A stretch of DNA of 64,000 nucleotides from Serratia liquefaciens (GCA_012719855.1 JAAXZN010000058.1:1-64000); one strand, 5' to 3'. Positions 48,620 through 57,570 are shown, numbered from the stretch's first letter. Made by a program: numbers and translations. Notes: a model not told the origin generated them from the sequence alone.

Positions 48620-49555
48620 CTAAATCAGGCGCTGCTCATGCAACTTCATATTATGCATAATGCTGTCCATCATCACCTGAACCCTGTGGGGCAACACCCC
48701 GCGCTGGCGATAAATAAGAAAGGCTTGCATGTCGATACAGCGCTCACGTTCAATGCAAGGCAGCAGTGAACCCGACTCCAGCGCTGAGGCTACGGAGTAG
48801 TAGGGGGCATAAACAATGCCCAGCCCCTGTTTTGCCAGCTCGATGGCCGGCAGAATGTTGTCGCATATGCTGCTGCCGGTGACCGGCACCTGCATTAATT
48901 GGCCCTGTGAATTGTAGCAGCTCCAGGTGTTGCGGCTCCCCCCCAGTACCCGCAGGGTAATACAGCGATGCGCTGTCAGCTCGGCCGGTTCGACAAGGGG
49001 CGCGTTAGCAATATAGTCCGGTGAGGCAAACAACCCGACGCGGAAACGGGTTAAGGGCCTGGCGATCAGGCTTTCATTTTGCGGCTGGAAAAAACTGATC
49101 AACAGATCGCAGTCGCTGTCGAAAACAGCCCCGTATTTCTTCTCTCGCTCATCCGGATTTCGGGTAACCAAATCAACGATCAGTTCTGGCGATTCGCGTA
49201 ACAACGGCGGCAGCAGATAACGGGTAAGAAATGAATGGATGCCAATAGGTGCGCCTAGCGTCACCATGCCATTCAGGCTGCGTTTATAGGTGCCTGAGAT
49301 ATCCAGCAGATCGCTATGTTCATCTAATAGCTGGGTCGCCCGGCGTAAAAACTGTTCGCCAAACTCGGTCAACGACAAGCTGCGAGGGGTGCGTAAAAAA
49401 ATCTCCAGGCCAAGCCGACGTTCCAGCGCCGTCAGGGTGCGTGACACGTTAGACTGCGGCATATCCAACCGCTGAGCGGCTTTGCTGACGCTGGCCGTTT
49501 CGGCAATGCAGCGAACGATCCGCAGCTCGTCGATCTTGAAGTCTTTTGATTTCAC
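48620..49555 (-). CDS. LysR-type regulator divergent from the yibIH operon
   Basis: A LysR protein of about 311 residues. HTH: SVSKAAQRLDMPQSNVSRTL; effector domain from about residue 100. A GTG at 49555 (product begins with KSKDFKIDELRIV after the start) is favoured. The alternative TTG at 49585 lies inside a perfect palindrome and lacks a ribosome site. It is divergent from the DUF3313-yibI-yibH operon, its likely target. Confidence 0.82.
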   Translation of the reverse strand: MKSKDFKIDELRIVRCIAETASVSKAAQRLDMPQSNVSRTLTALERRLGLEIFLRTPRSLSLTEFGEQFLRRATQLLDEHSDLLDISGTYKRSLNGMVTLGAPIGIHSFLTRYLLPPLLRESPELIVDLVTRNPDEREKKYGAVFDSDCDLLISFFQPQNESLIARPLTRFRVGLFASPDYIANAPLVEPAELTAHRCITLRVLGGSRNTWSCYNSQGQLMQVPVTGSSICDNILPAIELAKQGLGIVYAPYYSVASALESGSLLPCIERERCIDMQAFLIYRQRGVLPHRVQVMMDSIMHNMKLHEQRLI

Positions 49556-49576
49556 TTTGCACGCCAGTCTGGTCCC

Positions 49577-49596
49577 GTATATCAAAAATGATATAC
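49577..49596. promoter_or_regulatory. perfect 20-bp palindrome upstream of the LysR gene
   Basis: GTATATCAAAAATGATATAC has two perfect 8-bp arms around AAAA. It sits 21 bases before the preferred LysR start and about 92 bases before the DUF3313 start, so it is a likely operator for the divergent pair. Confidence 0.55.
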
Positions 49597-49687
49597 ATTT
49601 TTGCCGGCATTGTCATATGACTTATCCGTCACCAGCGGGTATTATTTCGCCAAATTGTTTTTACGTATTAAATTAACATTGGAAATT

Positions 49688-50344
49688 ATGATGAGAAAAA
49701 CCCGTGCGGCCATTTTGCCCTTGGTATTCATTCTGGCCGCTTGTTCATCCAAGGTCACTGAAAAAGAAAAGTACTCCAGGTTCCTAAATAATTATAATGA
49801 TATTAGCCAGGGAAAATCGGCCTCCGGTAAGGACGTTTTATATTGGAAAGAGACTAACGTTGACTATTCTAAATATAAATATTTGGTTTATCAGCCGATG
49901 ATCTATTTCCCACGGCCGAAACCCACTGAAATGGTAAGCCAGCGTGCGCTTGATAATATCCTGAGCTACACCAACCGGCAGTTTAAGCAGGCGATGGCAT
50001 CCCATTTTACCTTAGAAGATGTGCCACGTGAAAATACGCTTATTTTCCGCGGGGCTATAACGGCTATCGATACCCATAAAAAAGGGCTTCAGGTGTATGA
50101 GGTACTGCCAATCACGCTACTGGTGGCGGCAACACAGAGCGTGACCGGTCACCGCACCATGGAGAGCGCGGTGTATATGGAAGGCGAGTTTATCGACGCT
50201 TCGACTAATCAGCCGGTTATCAAAGTGGTGCGGAAAGCGTCCGGAAATAATTTGAATAATGAAAAGGCAAAACTCACCGTAGACGATGTTAAAAATGCCA
50301 TTGATATCATTGCCAAAGATATCAAAGAGTATAAGACAACATAA
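49688..50344 (+). CDS. DUF3313 lipoprotein
   Basis: A 218-residue lipoprotein precursor (double ATG at 49688/49691) with lipobox ILAAC (Cys19). The mature domain contains the segment YLVYQPMIYFPRPK and a long mixed alpha/beta part typical of DUF3313. Function unknown. It lies 40 bases before yibI on the same strand, so it is probably the first gene of an envelope operon with yibI and yibH. Confidence 0.83.
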   Translation: MMRKTRAAILPLVFILAACSSKVTEKEKYSRFLNNYNDISQGKSASGKDVLYWKETNVDYSKYKYLVYQPMIYFPRPKPTEMVSQRALDNILSYTNRQFKQAMASHFTLEDVPRENTLIFRGAITAIDTHKKGLQVYEVLPITLLVAATQSVTGHRTMESAVYMEGEFIDASTNQPVIKVVRKASGNNLNNEKAKLTVDDVKNAIDIIAKDIKEYKTT

Positions 50345-50384
50345 GCCTCGATGTGTTATTTAGCGTTACCAGCCAGGGTGTAGC

Positions 50385-50735
50385 ATGTTTCTAGATTATT
50401 TTGCTTTAGGCGTATTGATCGCCGTGTTTTTGATTTTATTTTACGGCGTGATAATTATTCACGACATTCCTTATTTGCTGGCCAAAAAACGGCAACATCC
50501 CCATCAGGATGCCATTCACGTGGCTGGCTGGGTCAGCCTGTTTACCCTGCATGCTATTTGGCCACTGCTGTGGATTTGGGCGACGTTATATCGGCCAGAG
50601 CGGGGATGGGGCATGAGCGAAAAGGCCGAACACCCTGAAGTGCTGCAAGCGCAAATTTATCAGTTACAAAGCGAGTTGCAGCGTTTGCAGATGCCCGCTG
50701 CGGATGAAAGCTCGTCGTCCAATAAAGGGTGCTGA
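50385..50735 (+). CDS. yibI: DUF3302 inner-membrane protein YibI
   Basis: A 116-residue protein with two TM helices (LGVLIAVFLILFYGVIII; WVSLFTLHAIWPLLWIWATL) and a coiled C-terminal tail (LQAQIYQLQSELQRLQ). It matches the E. coli YibI type and is followed six bases later by the HlyD-family gene yibH, the same pair as in E. coli. Small DUF3302 proteins accompany membrane-fusion proteins, probably as assembly partners. Confidence 0.87.
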   Translation: MFLDYFALGVLIAVFLILFYGVIIIHDIPYLLAKKRQHPHQDAIHVAGWVSLFTLHAIWPLLWIWATLYRPERGWGMSEKAEHPEVLQAQIYQLQSELQRLQMPAADESSSSNKGC

Positions 50736-50741
50736 AAGGGT

Positions 50742-51878
50742 ATGGATCTCTTAATTATTCTCAGCTACGTAGCGCTGAGTTACGGCGTGTTCAAACTGTT
50801 CCGTATCCCCATCAATAAATGGACCGTGCCGACCGCGGTACTGGGCGGCATTTTTATCGTAGGAGCTTTGATTCTGGGGATGAATTACAACCATCCCTAT
50901 ACCTACCGGGCGCAGAAAATCGCTGTTTCGGTGCCCATTGTTCCCCAGGTATCGGGAGTGATTGTCGAGGTTACGGATAAGACCAATGTGCTATTGCATA
51001 AGGGAGATCTGCTGTTTCGCCTGGATGATACCCGTTACCGTGCCCGGCTAAACAAGTTGCATGCAGATCTTGCCAGCGCGCAGGCGGATGTCAGAACACG
51101 ACAGGCTACGCTGAATGAGTCCTCGGCCAATGTGCAGCGGGTTTATGCCGAGTATGAGCGCACTCGTCAGGATTATCAGCGTTACGCCAAAGGCGCGGCA
51201 ATGGCGGTTAACCCTTTCTCTGAACAAGATATCAGCCATGCCCGGCAGCAATATCAAGCGCAATCCGCAGCGCTGCAGGCTGCCAAAGCTCAGCATCAGC
51301 AGGCGCAGGAGCGGCTTTCGGGCCATTACAACGGTGAGGATGCTCGCATTGCCAGCCTGAAATCACAGGTTGCAGAGGCGACCTACAATCTGGAACAAAC
51401 GACCATTCGGGCACCGAGCGAGGGCTATGTTACCCAGGTGCTGGCCAGGCCTGGCACCACGGCAGTGCGTCTGCCGTTCAAACCGGTGATGATTTTTATT
51501 CCGCAGCAAAAACGGCAGGTGGTGGCGGTATTCCGCCAAAACTCGATCCTGCGGTTAGCCCAGGGTGATAAAGCCGAGGTGGTATTTAACGGCTTGCCGG
51601 GGAAAATCTATGGTGGCTCGGTCAAGCGGGTGTTGCCGGTGGTCCCCGACGGCAGTTATCAGGCCAGCGGTGTTATGCAAGGGCTAAACGTTGGCGCCCA
51701 GCAGGAGGGTGTTTACGTGATGATCGATTTAGACCCTGTTCCCGATCTCGACAAATTGCCCGATGGGGTGACCGCACAGGCTGCGGTTTACACCGAGCAC
51801 TTTGAGCATCTTTCCATCATGCGTAAAGTCCTGCTGCGCATGACCAGCTGGCTGCATTATCTCTATCTGGATCACTAA
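50742..51878 (+). CDS. yibH: HlyD-family membrane fusion protein YibH
   Basis: A 378-residue periplasmic adaptor protein. Two N-terminal TM segments (about residues 5-20 and 28-48) precede the lipoyl domain (VPIVPQVSGVIVEV). A long alpha-hairpin (about 100-205) and beta-barrel follow (AVFRQNSILRLAQGDKAEVV). Length equals E. coli YibH (378). No inner-membrane pump lies nearby, so the partner is unknown. Its terminator is within the repeat at 51891. Confidence 0.88.
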   Translation: MDLLIILSYVALSYGVFKLFRIPINKWTVPTAVLGGIFIVGALILGMNYNHPYTYRAQKIAVSVPIVPQVSGVIVEVTDKTNVLLHKGDLLFRLDDTRYRARLNKLHADLASAQADVRTRQATLNESSANVQRVYAEYERTRQDYQRYAKGAAMAVNPFSEQDISHARQQYQAQSAALQAAKAQHQQAQERLSGHYNGEDARIASLKSQVAEATYNLEQTTIRAPSEGYVTQVLARPGTTAVRLPFKPVMIFIPQQKRQVVAVFRQNSILRLAQGDKAEVVFNGLPGKIYGGSVKRVLPVVPDGSYQASGVMQGLNVGAQQEGVYVMIDLDPVPDLDKLPDGVTAQAAVYTEHFEHLSIMRKVLLRMTSWLHYLYLDH

Positions 51879-51890
51879 CGACCAGGGTGC

Positions 51891-51956
51891 ACTACAGACA
51901 CAAAAAAGCCCGCAACGTGAATTGCGGGCTTTTTCGTTATTACCACCGGATCTATC
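51891..51956 (+). repeat. 66-bp direct repeat, copy A, with yibH terminator
   Basis: A 66-base sequence that recurs at 53841-53906 with one mismatch (A/G at the 52nd base). It contains a strong intrinsic terminator: 12-bp stem (AAAAGCCCGCAA / TTGCGGGCTTTT) at 51904-51933, 25 bases after yibH. The second copy lies exactly 1950 bases downstream. Confidence 0.9.
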
Positions 51957-52112
51957 GGAGCGGCGTTCAACTCTTCAAATGCCGCCGTTTGTCCTTACAT
52001 CTGAATTGTCCGATTTAGATTAACAGTGATTCCCACAATAGCGTATAGACGCATGTTTGTTCGATATATAGCTTTAATCAGAACAACAATCACTAATCAT
52101 GAGGTCACGAAG

Positions 52113-53057
52113 ATGCAAGCAATTGCGGTTGAATCATTAGATATGGCACCGACATTAATGACACTTCCCAAGCCCCAACCTGCGCACGGGCAAGTGTTGG
52201 TAAGGTTGGAAGCCAGCGGCATCAATCCTATCGATTGGCGGATTGCACAAGGCATGCTGAAAGATCGTCTGCCTCATGTTTTTCCCTTGGTTTTGGGTAT
52301 TGATGGTGTAGGGACGGTGACCGAGATAGGCGACGGCGTTCAGCGTTTTAAGGTCGGCGATCGAGTGGTCGGCCAATTCTTGTTTGGGCAGGTAGGCAAC
52401 GGCAGTCATGCTGAATATGCCGTATTGAGCGAAGAGGCGACGCTGACTCTCTGCCCGGAAACCATAGATTCTCCTCAAGCCGCAGCGGTGCCGACGGCGG
52501 CTATCACCGCTCTGCAACTCAGCCAAAGGCTCGACATCGTGCCGGGGGGCACCTTGCTGATCGTTGGTGCAACCGGCGGTGTTGGCACATTCCTGACTCA
52601 GTGGGCTGTGATGAAGGGGCTGCGCGTCGCAGTGACCGCTAACCAAGATGCGCAAGCTCATATGCGTGCCCTGGGGGCGGTAGAAATGCTTGACTACCAC
52701 TCCTCACCGATCGAGGACTGGTTGGCGGTTAACCACCCGAAAGGCATCGATGGGTTGGTTGATTTGGTCAGCGACGTCGCCGATTTTTCCCGTTATGCCG
52801 CACATGTTCGCCGGGGAGGCGTGGCGCTGAGCACCGTATGGTCAGCAGAAGAGGAGCGTCTTGCTGAAGGTGAAATTCGCGGCGGAAATTTCGAAGTACG
52901 GGCTACAACGAAAGATCTCGACGCCGTATTGGCAGCGGTTGCATCAGGCAAGCTTAAAGTCACTATAGACCGGGTAGTCTCTTTGGCTGAGGGTGTCGCT
53001 GCGCTTTCTGCCAACCGTTCCGGTGGCGCCCGCGGAAAAACGGTCATAGTGAGATAG
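52113..53057 (+). CDS. zinc-free MDR oxidoreductase (quinone-oxidoreductase type)
   Basis: NADPH-dependent oxidoreductase of the medium-chain dehydrogenase family, 314 residues. The GroES-like N-terminal half carries GINPIDWRIAQG and VLGIDGVGTV; the nucleotide-binding part has IVGATGGVGTFLTQ. The zinc-ligand cysteines of alcohol dehydrogenases are absent. The ATG at 52113 has GAGG upstream. It lies between two copies of a 66-bp repeat and next to an IS remnant, so the segment may be acquired. Confidence 0.88.
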   Translation: MQAIAVESLDMAPTLMTLPKPQPAHGQVLVRLEASGINPIDWRIAQGMLKDRLPHVFPLVLGIDGVGTVTEIGDGVQRFKVGDRVVGQFLFGQVGNGSHAEYAVLSEEATLTLCPETIDSPQAAAVPTAAITALQLSQRLDIVPGGTLLIVGATGGVGTFLTQWAVMKGLRVAVTANQDAQAHMRALGAVEMLDYHSSPIEDWLAVNHPKGIDGLVDLVSDVADFSRYAAHVRRGGVALSTVWSAEEERLAEGEIRGGNFEVRATTKDLDAVLAAVASGKLKVTIDRVVSLAEGVAALSANRSGGARGKTVIVR

Positions 53058-53202
53058 CATCAACCGTCCGTAGACGGGCAAGCGCTGTCTACTGGCAGTA
53101 TTATCAATAAACAACGCCTTGTCGCTGATGATAATGGTCCATGCTACGGAGTAGGGACTGCGAGGGTTGATAATGACTAGTCCTGCTATAGATTGACGAT
53201 AT

Positions 53203-53413
53203 TCAACCTTCAAATGCCCGCTGAACTTCATCGGGCGTTTGTATTTGAGCGACGCATTAAACATCCCATTTTCAGTATCCAATTTGTCCGTTCTGCCAGT
53301 GCATTACGATAGCAGTCATACCCGTCTGCCATCGAACACGTGATGCCATGACGTTCATGCACTGCCTGATATTCCGCTGAACAATACTGGATACTCAGGC
53401 CTGAGTGATAAAC
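53203..53413 (-). pseudogene. IS3-family transposase (OrfB) remnant
   Basis: The minus strand encodes the C-terminal end of an IS3-type DDE transposase: a degenerate HSDRG-like start (HSGLS), then QYCSAEYQAVHERHGITCSM and ADGYDCYRNALAERTNWILK with the catalytic glutamate in ALAER. The frame then shifts, and a separate frame ends SLKYKR-PDEVQRAFEG at a stop (53203). The rest of orfB, orfA and the terminal repeats are absent. This is a decayed fragment in the 1 kb gene-poor stretch 53058-54074. Confidence 0.75.
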
Positions 53414-53572
53414 CTGTCGTTGCCTTTTCTCCTGTCGAATAACGCCACCCTTAACGCTCCGACAACCAGCTGGGTTCGTGAGTTGTATGCGCATAATGAC
53501 CCATTACTTTCCTCGACTCTGCCTCTGTTTGTTACGCAGATTCAGAGGCTGTCCGCACCTGGAGGTGAGTCA

Positions 53573-53653
53573 TGTCAGCCATACGCACTCGCTCCAGCTG
53601 TTGTGTAGCGGCTGTTTTTTTACTCGTTTTCAGCAGGTTAATAAGACGATAAA
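53573..53653 (+). CDS. possible small hydrophobic ORF (26 aa)
   Basis: An ATG at 53573 with a strong TGGAGGTGAG ribosome site opens a 26-codon frame (MSAIRTRSSCCVAAVFLLVF, then SRLIRR). The product has a basic start and end and one hydrophobic segment. The family is not recognised. It lies in a degenerate IS-rich region and may be chance. The surrounding 53414-53840 also holds a perfect hairpin (GGTGCGG / CCGCACC, 53757-53776). Confidence 0.3.
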
Positions 53654-53840
53654 AGCGAGGTTGGCTGTTCGTCGAAGAACACTTATTCGTGGGGGTTTAT
53701 ATGGTTTATGAAGGTATTATTAACATCGTGATGTGTTAATCAACGGGGAGCCGGCCGGTGCGGTGCTATCCGCACCATGCAAGGATTCCTCCATCAACGT
53801 ATACCAATAAATCCCTGATTTAGCTGGATGTGCTCGGACT

Positions 53841-53906
53841 ACTACAGACACAAAAAAGCCCGCAACGTGAATTGCGGGCTTTTTCGTTATTGCCACCGGA
53901 TCTATC
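53841..53906 (+). repeat. 66-bp direct repeat, copy B
   Basis: Second copy of the 51891-51956 sequence, including its complete terminator (stem at 53854-53883). Here it follows no gene in its orientation, only IS remnants. Just right of it a 14-bp perfect palindrome (GGTCACCGGTGACC, 53910-53923) marks the approach to the satellite prophage. Confidence 0.88.
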
Positions 53907-54074
53907 TGGGGTCACCGGTGACCTATTTGGCTGGGGGAATCTGAATAACTAGATTAGTTTGTTGTAATTATTGATAAAAATTGAGTTCAGACTTGTGGGA
54001 TATACCTAAACGTATACCAATGCGGGAAAGTGACACCGATTTAGAGGGGGATTCTAGGAATCTGGTATCACCAA

Positions 54075-54770
54075 TTAGCGCTTTTTTTCCCATGCTTGTT
54101 TGATGAGCTGCACATCAGGTTTGAAGCGCGACATGTGGCGGATACCTACCACAGGCACATCGAATTGCTTAAACCGTGCCGTAAAGCAGAACGTGGAGTA
54201 GTAGCGGTTTCGGCTTATGTACTCGGGTTCATCGCCATCGCCGAATGCTTTTAATAGCAAGCGAGCTGCTGAGTGAGAGTTCATTCCGTTACTGTAAGCA
54301 ATAATTAGCTCAGGTTTGCACAGGGGGACGGTAACGTTTTCAAAGAAACTCATCGATTTTTCAATCAGTCGATCCAAACTGCCAATCGCGCTCTCTTGAG
54401 CACTTTTTTTGAGCGACAGGGCATCTTTAGAACACATGAGTAGTGCATTGGTATAGACAGTATCTTGCCATCTAAAGCCTAGCTGCTCAGGGACTGATTG
54501 CAGGCGGTTTGCCAAATGTTTGATACCCCATTCACCTTCAGTACCGGCCTGAACATTAGAGAAACAAGGTGAATTAAAGCCGTTTATCACTGCTTCAGCA
54601 TTTGTAAAACCGTCATCCGCAGATGAACCATTGAACCCAACCATGATTAAACGCTTTCTTGCTGGCTTGGCGGCCAGTAATTCGAAGGAACAATCATAAG
54701 GGCGGCCGGGGAGCTTGCTTAAACCATGCCGCTCTAATTCTTCTATAATTATTTTCTTGGTCGTATCCAT
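54075..54770 (-). CDS. uracil-DNA-glycosylase-fold-like protein of unknown function (satellite cargo)
   Basis: A 231-residue protein without a named family that I recognise. The order of motifs resembles the UDG superfamily: a glycine/asparagine loop after a strand (LIMVGFNGSSADDG, near residue 42), an asparagine strand VYTNALLMCSKDA, CKPELIIAYSNGMNSHSAAR, and near the end VVGIRHMSRFKPD with a histidine where UDGs have HPS. The resemblance is my reading, not a database hit. It lies alone between the satellite's left end and the crr-like cluster, a usual place for cargo. A DNA- or base-modifying defence role is conceivable but unproven. Confidence 0.6.
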   Translation of the reverse strand: MDTTKKIIIEELERHGLSKLPGRPYDCSFELLAAKPARKRLIMVGFNGSSADDGFTNAEAVINGFNSPCFSNVQAGTEGEWGIKHLANRLQSVPEQLGFRWQDTVYTNALLMCSKDALSLKKSAQESAIGSLDRLIEKSMSFFENVTVPLCKPELIIAYSNGMNSHSAARLLLKAFGDGDEPEYISRNRYYSTFCFTARFKQFDVPVVGIRHMSRFKPDVQLIKQAWEKKR

Positions 54771-54865
54771 CTTAGCGGTTATCCCTTAAATGAGTCTGTT
54801 TTTGGCTTTGCTCCATGATAGATCCAATCCGTCATCTCGCTCAGAAAAAAAAGATTTATAGAAAA

Positions 54866-54971
54866 ACTGGTCACACTGTTCACTTTTGTTTTTAGTTGTT
54901 TAAAAACAATGGATTAACAAGTGATTAGTTGGTGATGAGTTTGCCCTGACTGGTCACTTACCGTGAACAGT
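54866..54971. other. crr-like iteron cluster of the P4-like satellite
   Basis: Four copies of the alpha-protein type I iteron (consensus GGTGAACAGT) or close variants: ACTGGTCAC at 54866, ACTGTTCAC at 54875 (tandem), ACTGGTCAC at 54949 and the opposite-strand GTGAACAGT at 54963. In P4 such repeats make up crr, the second replication site about 4.5 kb from ori. The region 54771-55224 contains no gene. Confidence 0.65.
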
Positions 54972-54991
54972 CAGACCCAAAAATGCAAAAT

Positions 54992-55076
54992 ACCGGCCTG
55001 AGCCGGTGATTTATTGCACTGTGGGTGAGCGACAGTGAGAGATTTCAGGCAGAGAAAAGGCCTGCAATGCAGGCCT
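54992..55076 (-). terminator. two hairpin terminators downstream of the alpha gene
   Basis: On the minus strand, first a stem AGGCCTGC / GCAGGCCT with an ATT loop (55058-55076) followed by TTTTCTCT, then a stem ACCGGC / GCCGGT (54992-55007) followed by ATTTT. They lie 150-230 bases after the alpha stop codon. Confidence 0.7.
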
Positions 55077-55224
55077 GAGTAGTCACCGCTACGGGGTTCC
55101 CCGGTGTTGGGTGTATGCGGTTTGTACCGCTCGACTATAAGCGGCCCCGCGTAACAGCGTCCAATGGGTTCGGCAGATCAATAACCGCCTATTGATCGGC
55201 AGAAACGATCGTGATGCCATTCGC

Positions 55225-57558
55225 TCAGCGCACCTCACACTTGGGGAGCCAGTCGGCTTCGCAGTCTTCGCTCAATATGAGGTTGGTTTGCATCCCCTGA
55301 TTGGTCTTGCGTTTCAACAGCGCTATTTCGTACTCACGCAGGGTTTGCGGCACGGCACGCCCGAACGCGGTCAGATTCAATGGGTACTTGTGTCCCCGCG
55401 CTTCCATGTAAGAGAGGTACGCGTGATACAGGTATTTGCGTGGGTTCGCCGGGGTAATGTTGGCATTACCGATATAGAGGCCGTCAGGCGCACTGACCGC
55501 CAGCAGATAGCCACAAAAATCGACCAGCGGATCGGCACTGCGTTTAATCTCCAGCGCTTCATCGGAGTTCTGTTGGGCTTCGAGCAATACGCGTGCGTCA
55601 TTGGGCGCGGCAAAACGCTGCATCAGGTGGCGCACGATCACCGCCAATTCACCGGTGATTTTTGCCAGCAACTGCGGGTCACGTTCATGGGCCGGGATTA
55701 CCTCCGGGAACGGCAGGATCACCCGACGGCGAGACACCCCGCCGCTGCGGTCACTGAACTGCATCGGGTTGTTATTCACCGCCAGTATCACCGCCGGAAT
55801 GTGCGTGGAGTAGGCATCCCGGTATTTCGGGTCGATAGCCACCGCATCGCCGCCGGTGATCGCTTTGATGCCCGCCCCGTCACCGCTCCATTTCTCTTGG
55901 TCAGGCAGGATAATCAGCGAGAACCCGACCACGGAGGCGCGCTCCCGTGACGATTCCAGCGTATCAATGGTGGCCGAGGTGGTGTTGTCTTTCCCCGCCA
56001 GCAGGCTGGCTATCGCGGCCATCACGCTTTTACCGCTCCCCCCCGGCCCGGTGACCTCAAGGAACAGTTGCCAGTCATAGCGGTTCGCCAGCACCATAAA
56101 CAGCGCGGCGAGAATACGCGCCTGCTTTTCGGGTTGCTGTCCGGCGGCGCGTGTCAGCCATTGCCAGAAGTGCGGGGCATGGTCTGCCAGATTTTCCCCG
56201 GCCTTGGGCGGCGTGTAGTCCACGCTGTTGACGGTGCGCAGCCAGTGCGCTTTCTGGTGTGCGCTGAATTGCCCGGTGGTGGTATCAAATACCCCGTTAC
56301 GAAAGCCAATCAGGTGCCGTGCCGGCGTGCCCATTTGTGGCACCATCAGCCTGAGCGTATCCAGAATGCTGTTGATCCCCGCCGCCGAGAACGGGGCGCG
56401 GATTTTCTGGAACAGGGCGGCAATTTCGCGGCTGAGTACCCGATACGGCAACACCTGCCATGCGCCGTTTTCATAGCGGCACAGGTCTTCACCGACCTGT
56501 GGCACGGCCAGCAGGTGCTGGTAGTGCTCCGCCAGCAGTTCGGCCTTTTCACTGGCGCTCATGGCTTTCAGGTCGGCATCGCTGAGCGTATCAAACGGGC
56601 TGGGTTGCTTGGGCTGGCTAAAGGCCGTCAATTGTGCAAGCGCGGCCAGCTTGCCCTGCTGCTGGTAAACGTCGTTCCAGTCGCCTGTTTCTGACGGCAA
56701 CGCCGGTTTACCGCCGCTCAGTTGCGCGGCCTCGGCGGCACGGGCCTGCCCGGTGCCGTTCTCGTCATTATCGGCCGCCAGCAGCAACAGCGCGTCAGGG
56801 TAGTGGGTGCGCAACTGCTGCGCCATCTCGGGCAGGTTATTGGCGCTGAGCGCGACACAAACACTTTCCCCGGTCAGTTCATGCACGGTCAGGCCGGTAG
56901 CGTAGCCCTCAGTCAGCCAGATAACGGCATTATCCTGCCCCGGCAGGAAATGGCAGGCGTGTTTTATTTGCCCTCCGGCCAGCGTGCGCTTGTCGCCTGC
57001 TGCATTGATTAACTGGACGTTGACCACCTCCCCGGTGCTGTCGGTCAGGGGCAACAGCAGGTCGCCGGGCTGGTAAGTGATACCGCCGACACGCAGTGAC
57101 GGCCCCTGTAACATCAGGGCGTCAGTGTCCGGCCAGCCCTTGGCTGTCAGATAGCTATTCCCGGTCTGTTGTCGGGCGTTGGCGAGCAGTTGTCTGGCCT
57201 GCTGCGCCGCGTTATTTCGCGCCTGCGCCTTGTCTTGCTGTTCCTGCTGGGGATTGTGCTCCGGCAATGTATTGCCCGACGGTTCACCCAATACCCCGGC
57301 CACCTTCACGGCGGCCTCTTTGGTGGTCACGGCCAGTGCTTTTTCGACCAGATTCAGGCCATCGCCACCGCCGCACTGATTGCAAAACCATGTGCCACGC
57401 CCCTGCAGGTTGTCAAAGCGAAAACGGTCTTTGCCGCCGCAGACCGGGCAGGGCTGCGCCCGCCCCCCTGCAGTAATGTGAATGCCCAGCGCGGGAAGCA
57501 ACACCGGCCAGTGGCCGGTCGCTGCACGTGAGGTGTGAGAAACGCTTAATGCGGTCAT
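55225..57558 (-). CDS. P4-type alpha replication protein (primase-helicase)
   Basis: Replication initiator, primase and helicase of the satellite. Its 777 residues equal the length of P4 alpha. An N-terminal zinc finger (CPVCGGKDRFRF near residue 37 and CNQCGGGDG near 59) precedes a Toprim primase core (EGYATGLTVHE, and ADNDENG). A D5-type region follows, then the SF3 helicase P-loop GPGGSGKSVMAAIASLLAG near residue 510, followed by ATIDTLESSRERASVVGFSL and AVNNNPMQFSDRSGGVSRRR. The C-terminal part should bind the iterons at 54866-54971 and 59534-59638. Last gene of the minus-strand operon, 12 bases after the DUF5375-like gene. Confidence 0.95.
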   Translation of the reverse strand: MTALSVSHTSRAATGHWPVLLPALGIHITAGGRAQPCPVCGGKDRFRFDNLQGRGTWFCNQCGGGDGLNLVEKALAVTTKEAAVKVAGVLGEPSGNTLPEHNPQQEQQDKAQARNNAAQQARQLLANARQQTGNSYLTAKGWPDTDALMLQGPSLRVGGITYQPGDLLLPLTDSTGEVVNVQLINAAGDKRTLAGGQIKHACHFLPGQDNAVIWLTEGYATGLTVHELTGESVCVALSANNLPEMAQQLRTHYPDALLLLAADNDENGTGQARAAEAAQLSGGKPALPSETGDWNDVYQQQGKLAALAQLTAFSQPKQPSPFDTLSDADLKAMSASEKAELLAEHYQHLLAVPQVGEDLCRYENGAWQVLPYRVLSREIAALFQKIRAPFSAAGINSILDTLRLMVPQMGTPARHLIGFRNGVFDTTTGQFSAHQKAHWLRTVNSVDYTPPKAGENLADHAPHFWQWLTRAAGQQPEKQARILAALFMVLANRYDWQLFLEVTGPGGSGKSVMAAIASLLAGKDNTTSATIDTLESSRERASVVGFSLIILPDQEKWSGDGAGIKAITGGDAVAIDPKYRDAYSTHIPAVILAVNNNPMQFSDRSGGVSRRRVILPFPEVIPAHERDPQLLAKITGELAVIVRHLMQRFAAPNDARVLLEAQQNSDEALEIKRSADPLVDFCGYLLAVSAPDGLYIGNANITPANPRKYLYHAYLSYMEARGHKYPLNLTAFGRAVPQTLREYEIALLKRKTNQGMQTNLILSEDCEADWLPKCEVR

Positions 57559-57570
57559 TGTTTTGCTCCC

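Noticed and set aside
49556-49585. TTG start at 49585 for the LysR gene
   Set aside because: It lies inside a perfect palindrome and lacks a ribosome site; the GTG at 49555 fits the family N-terminus better.
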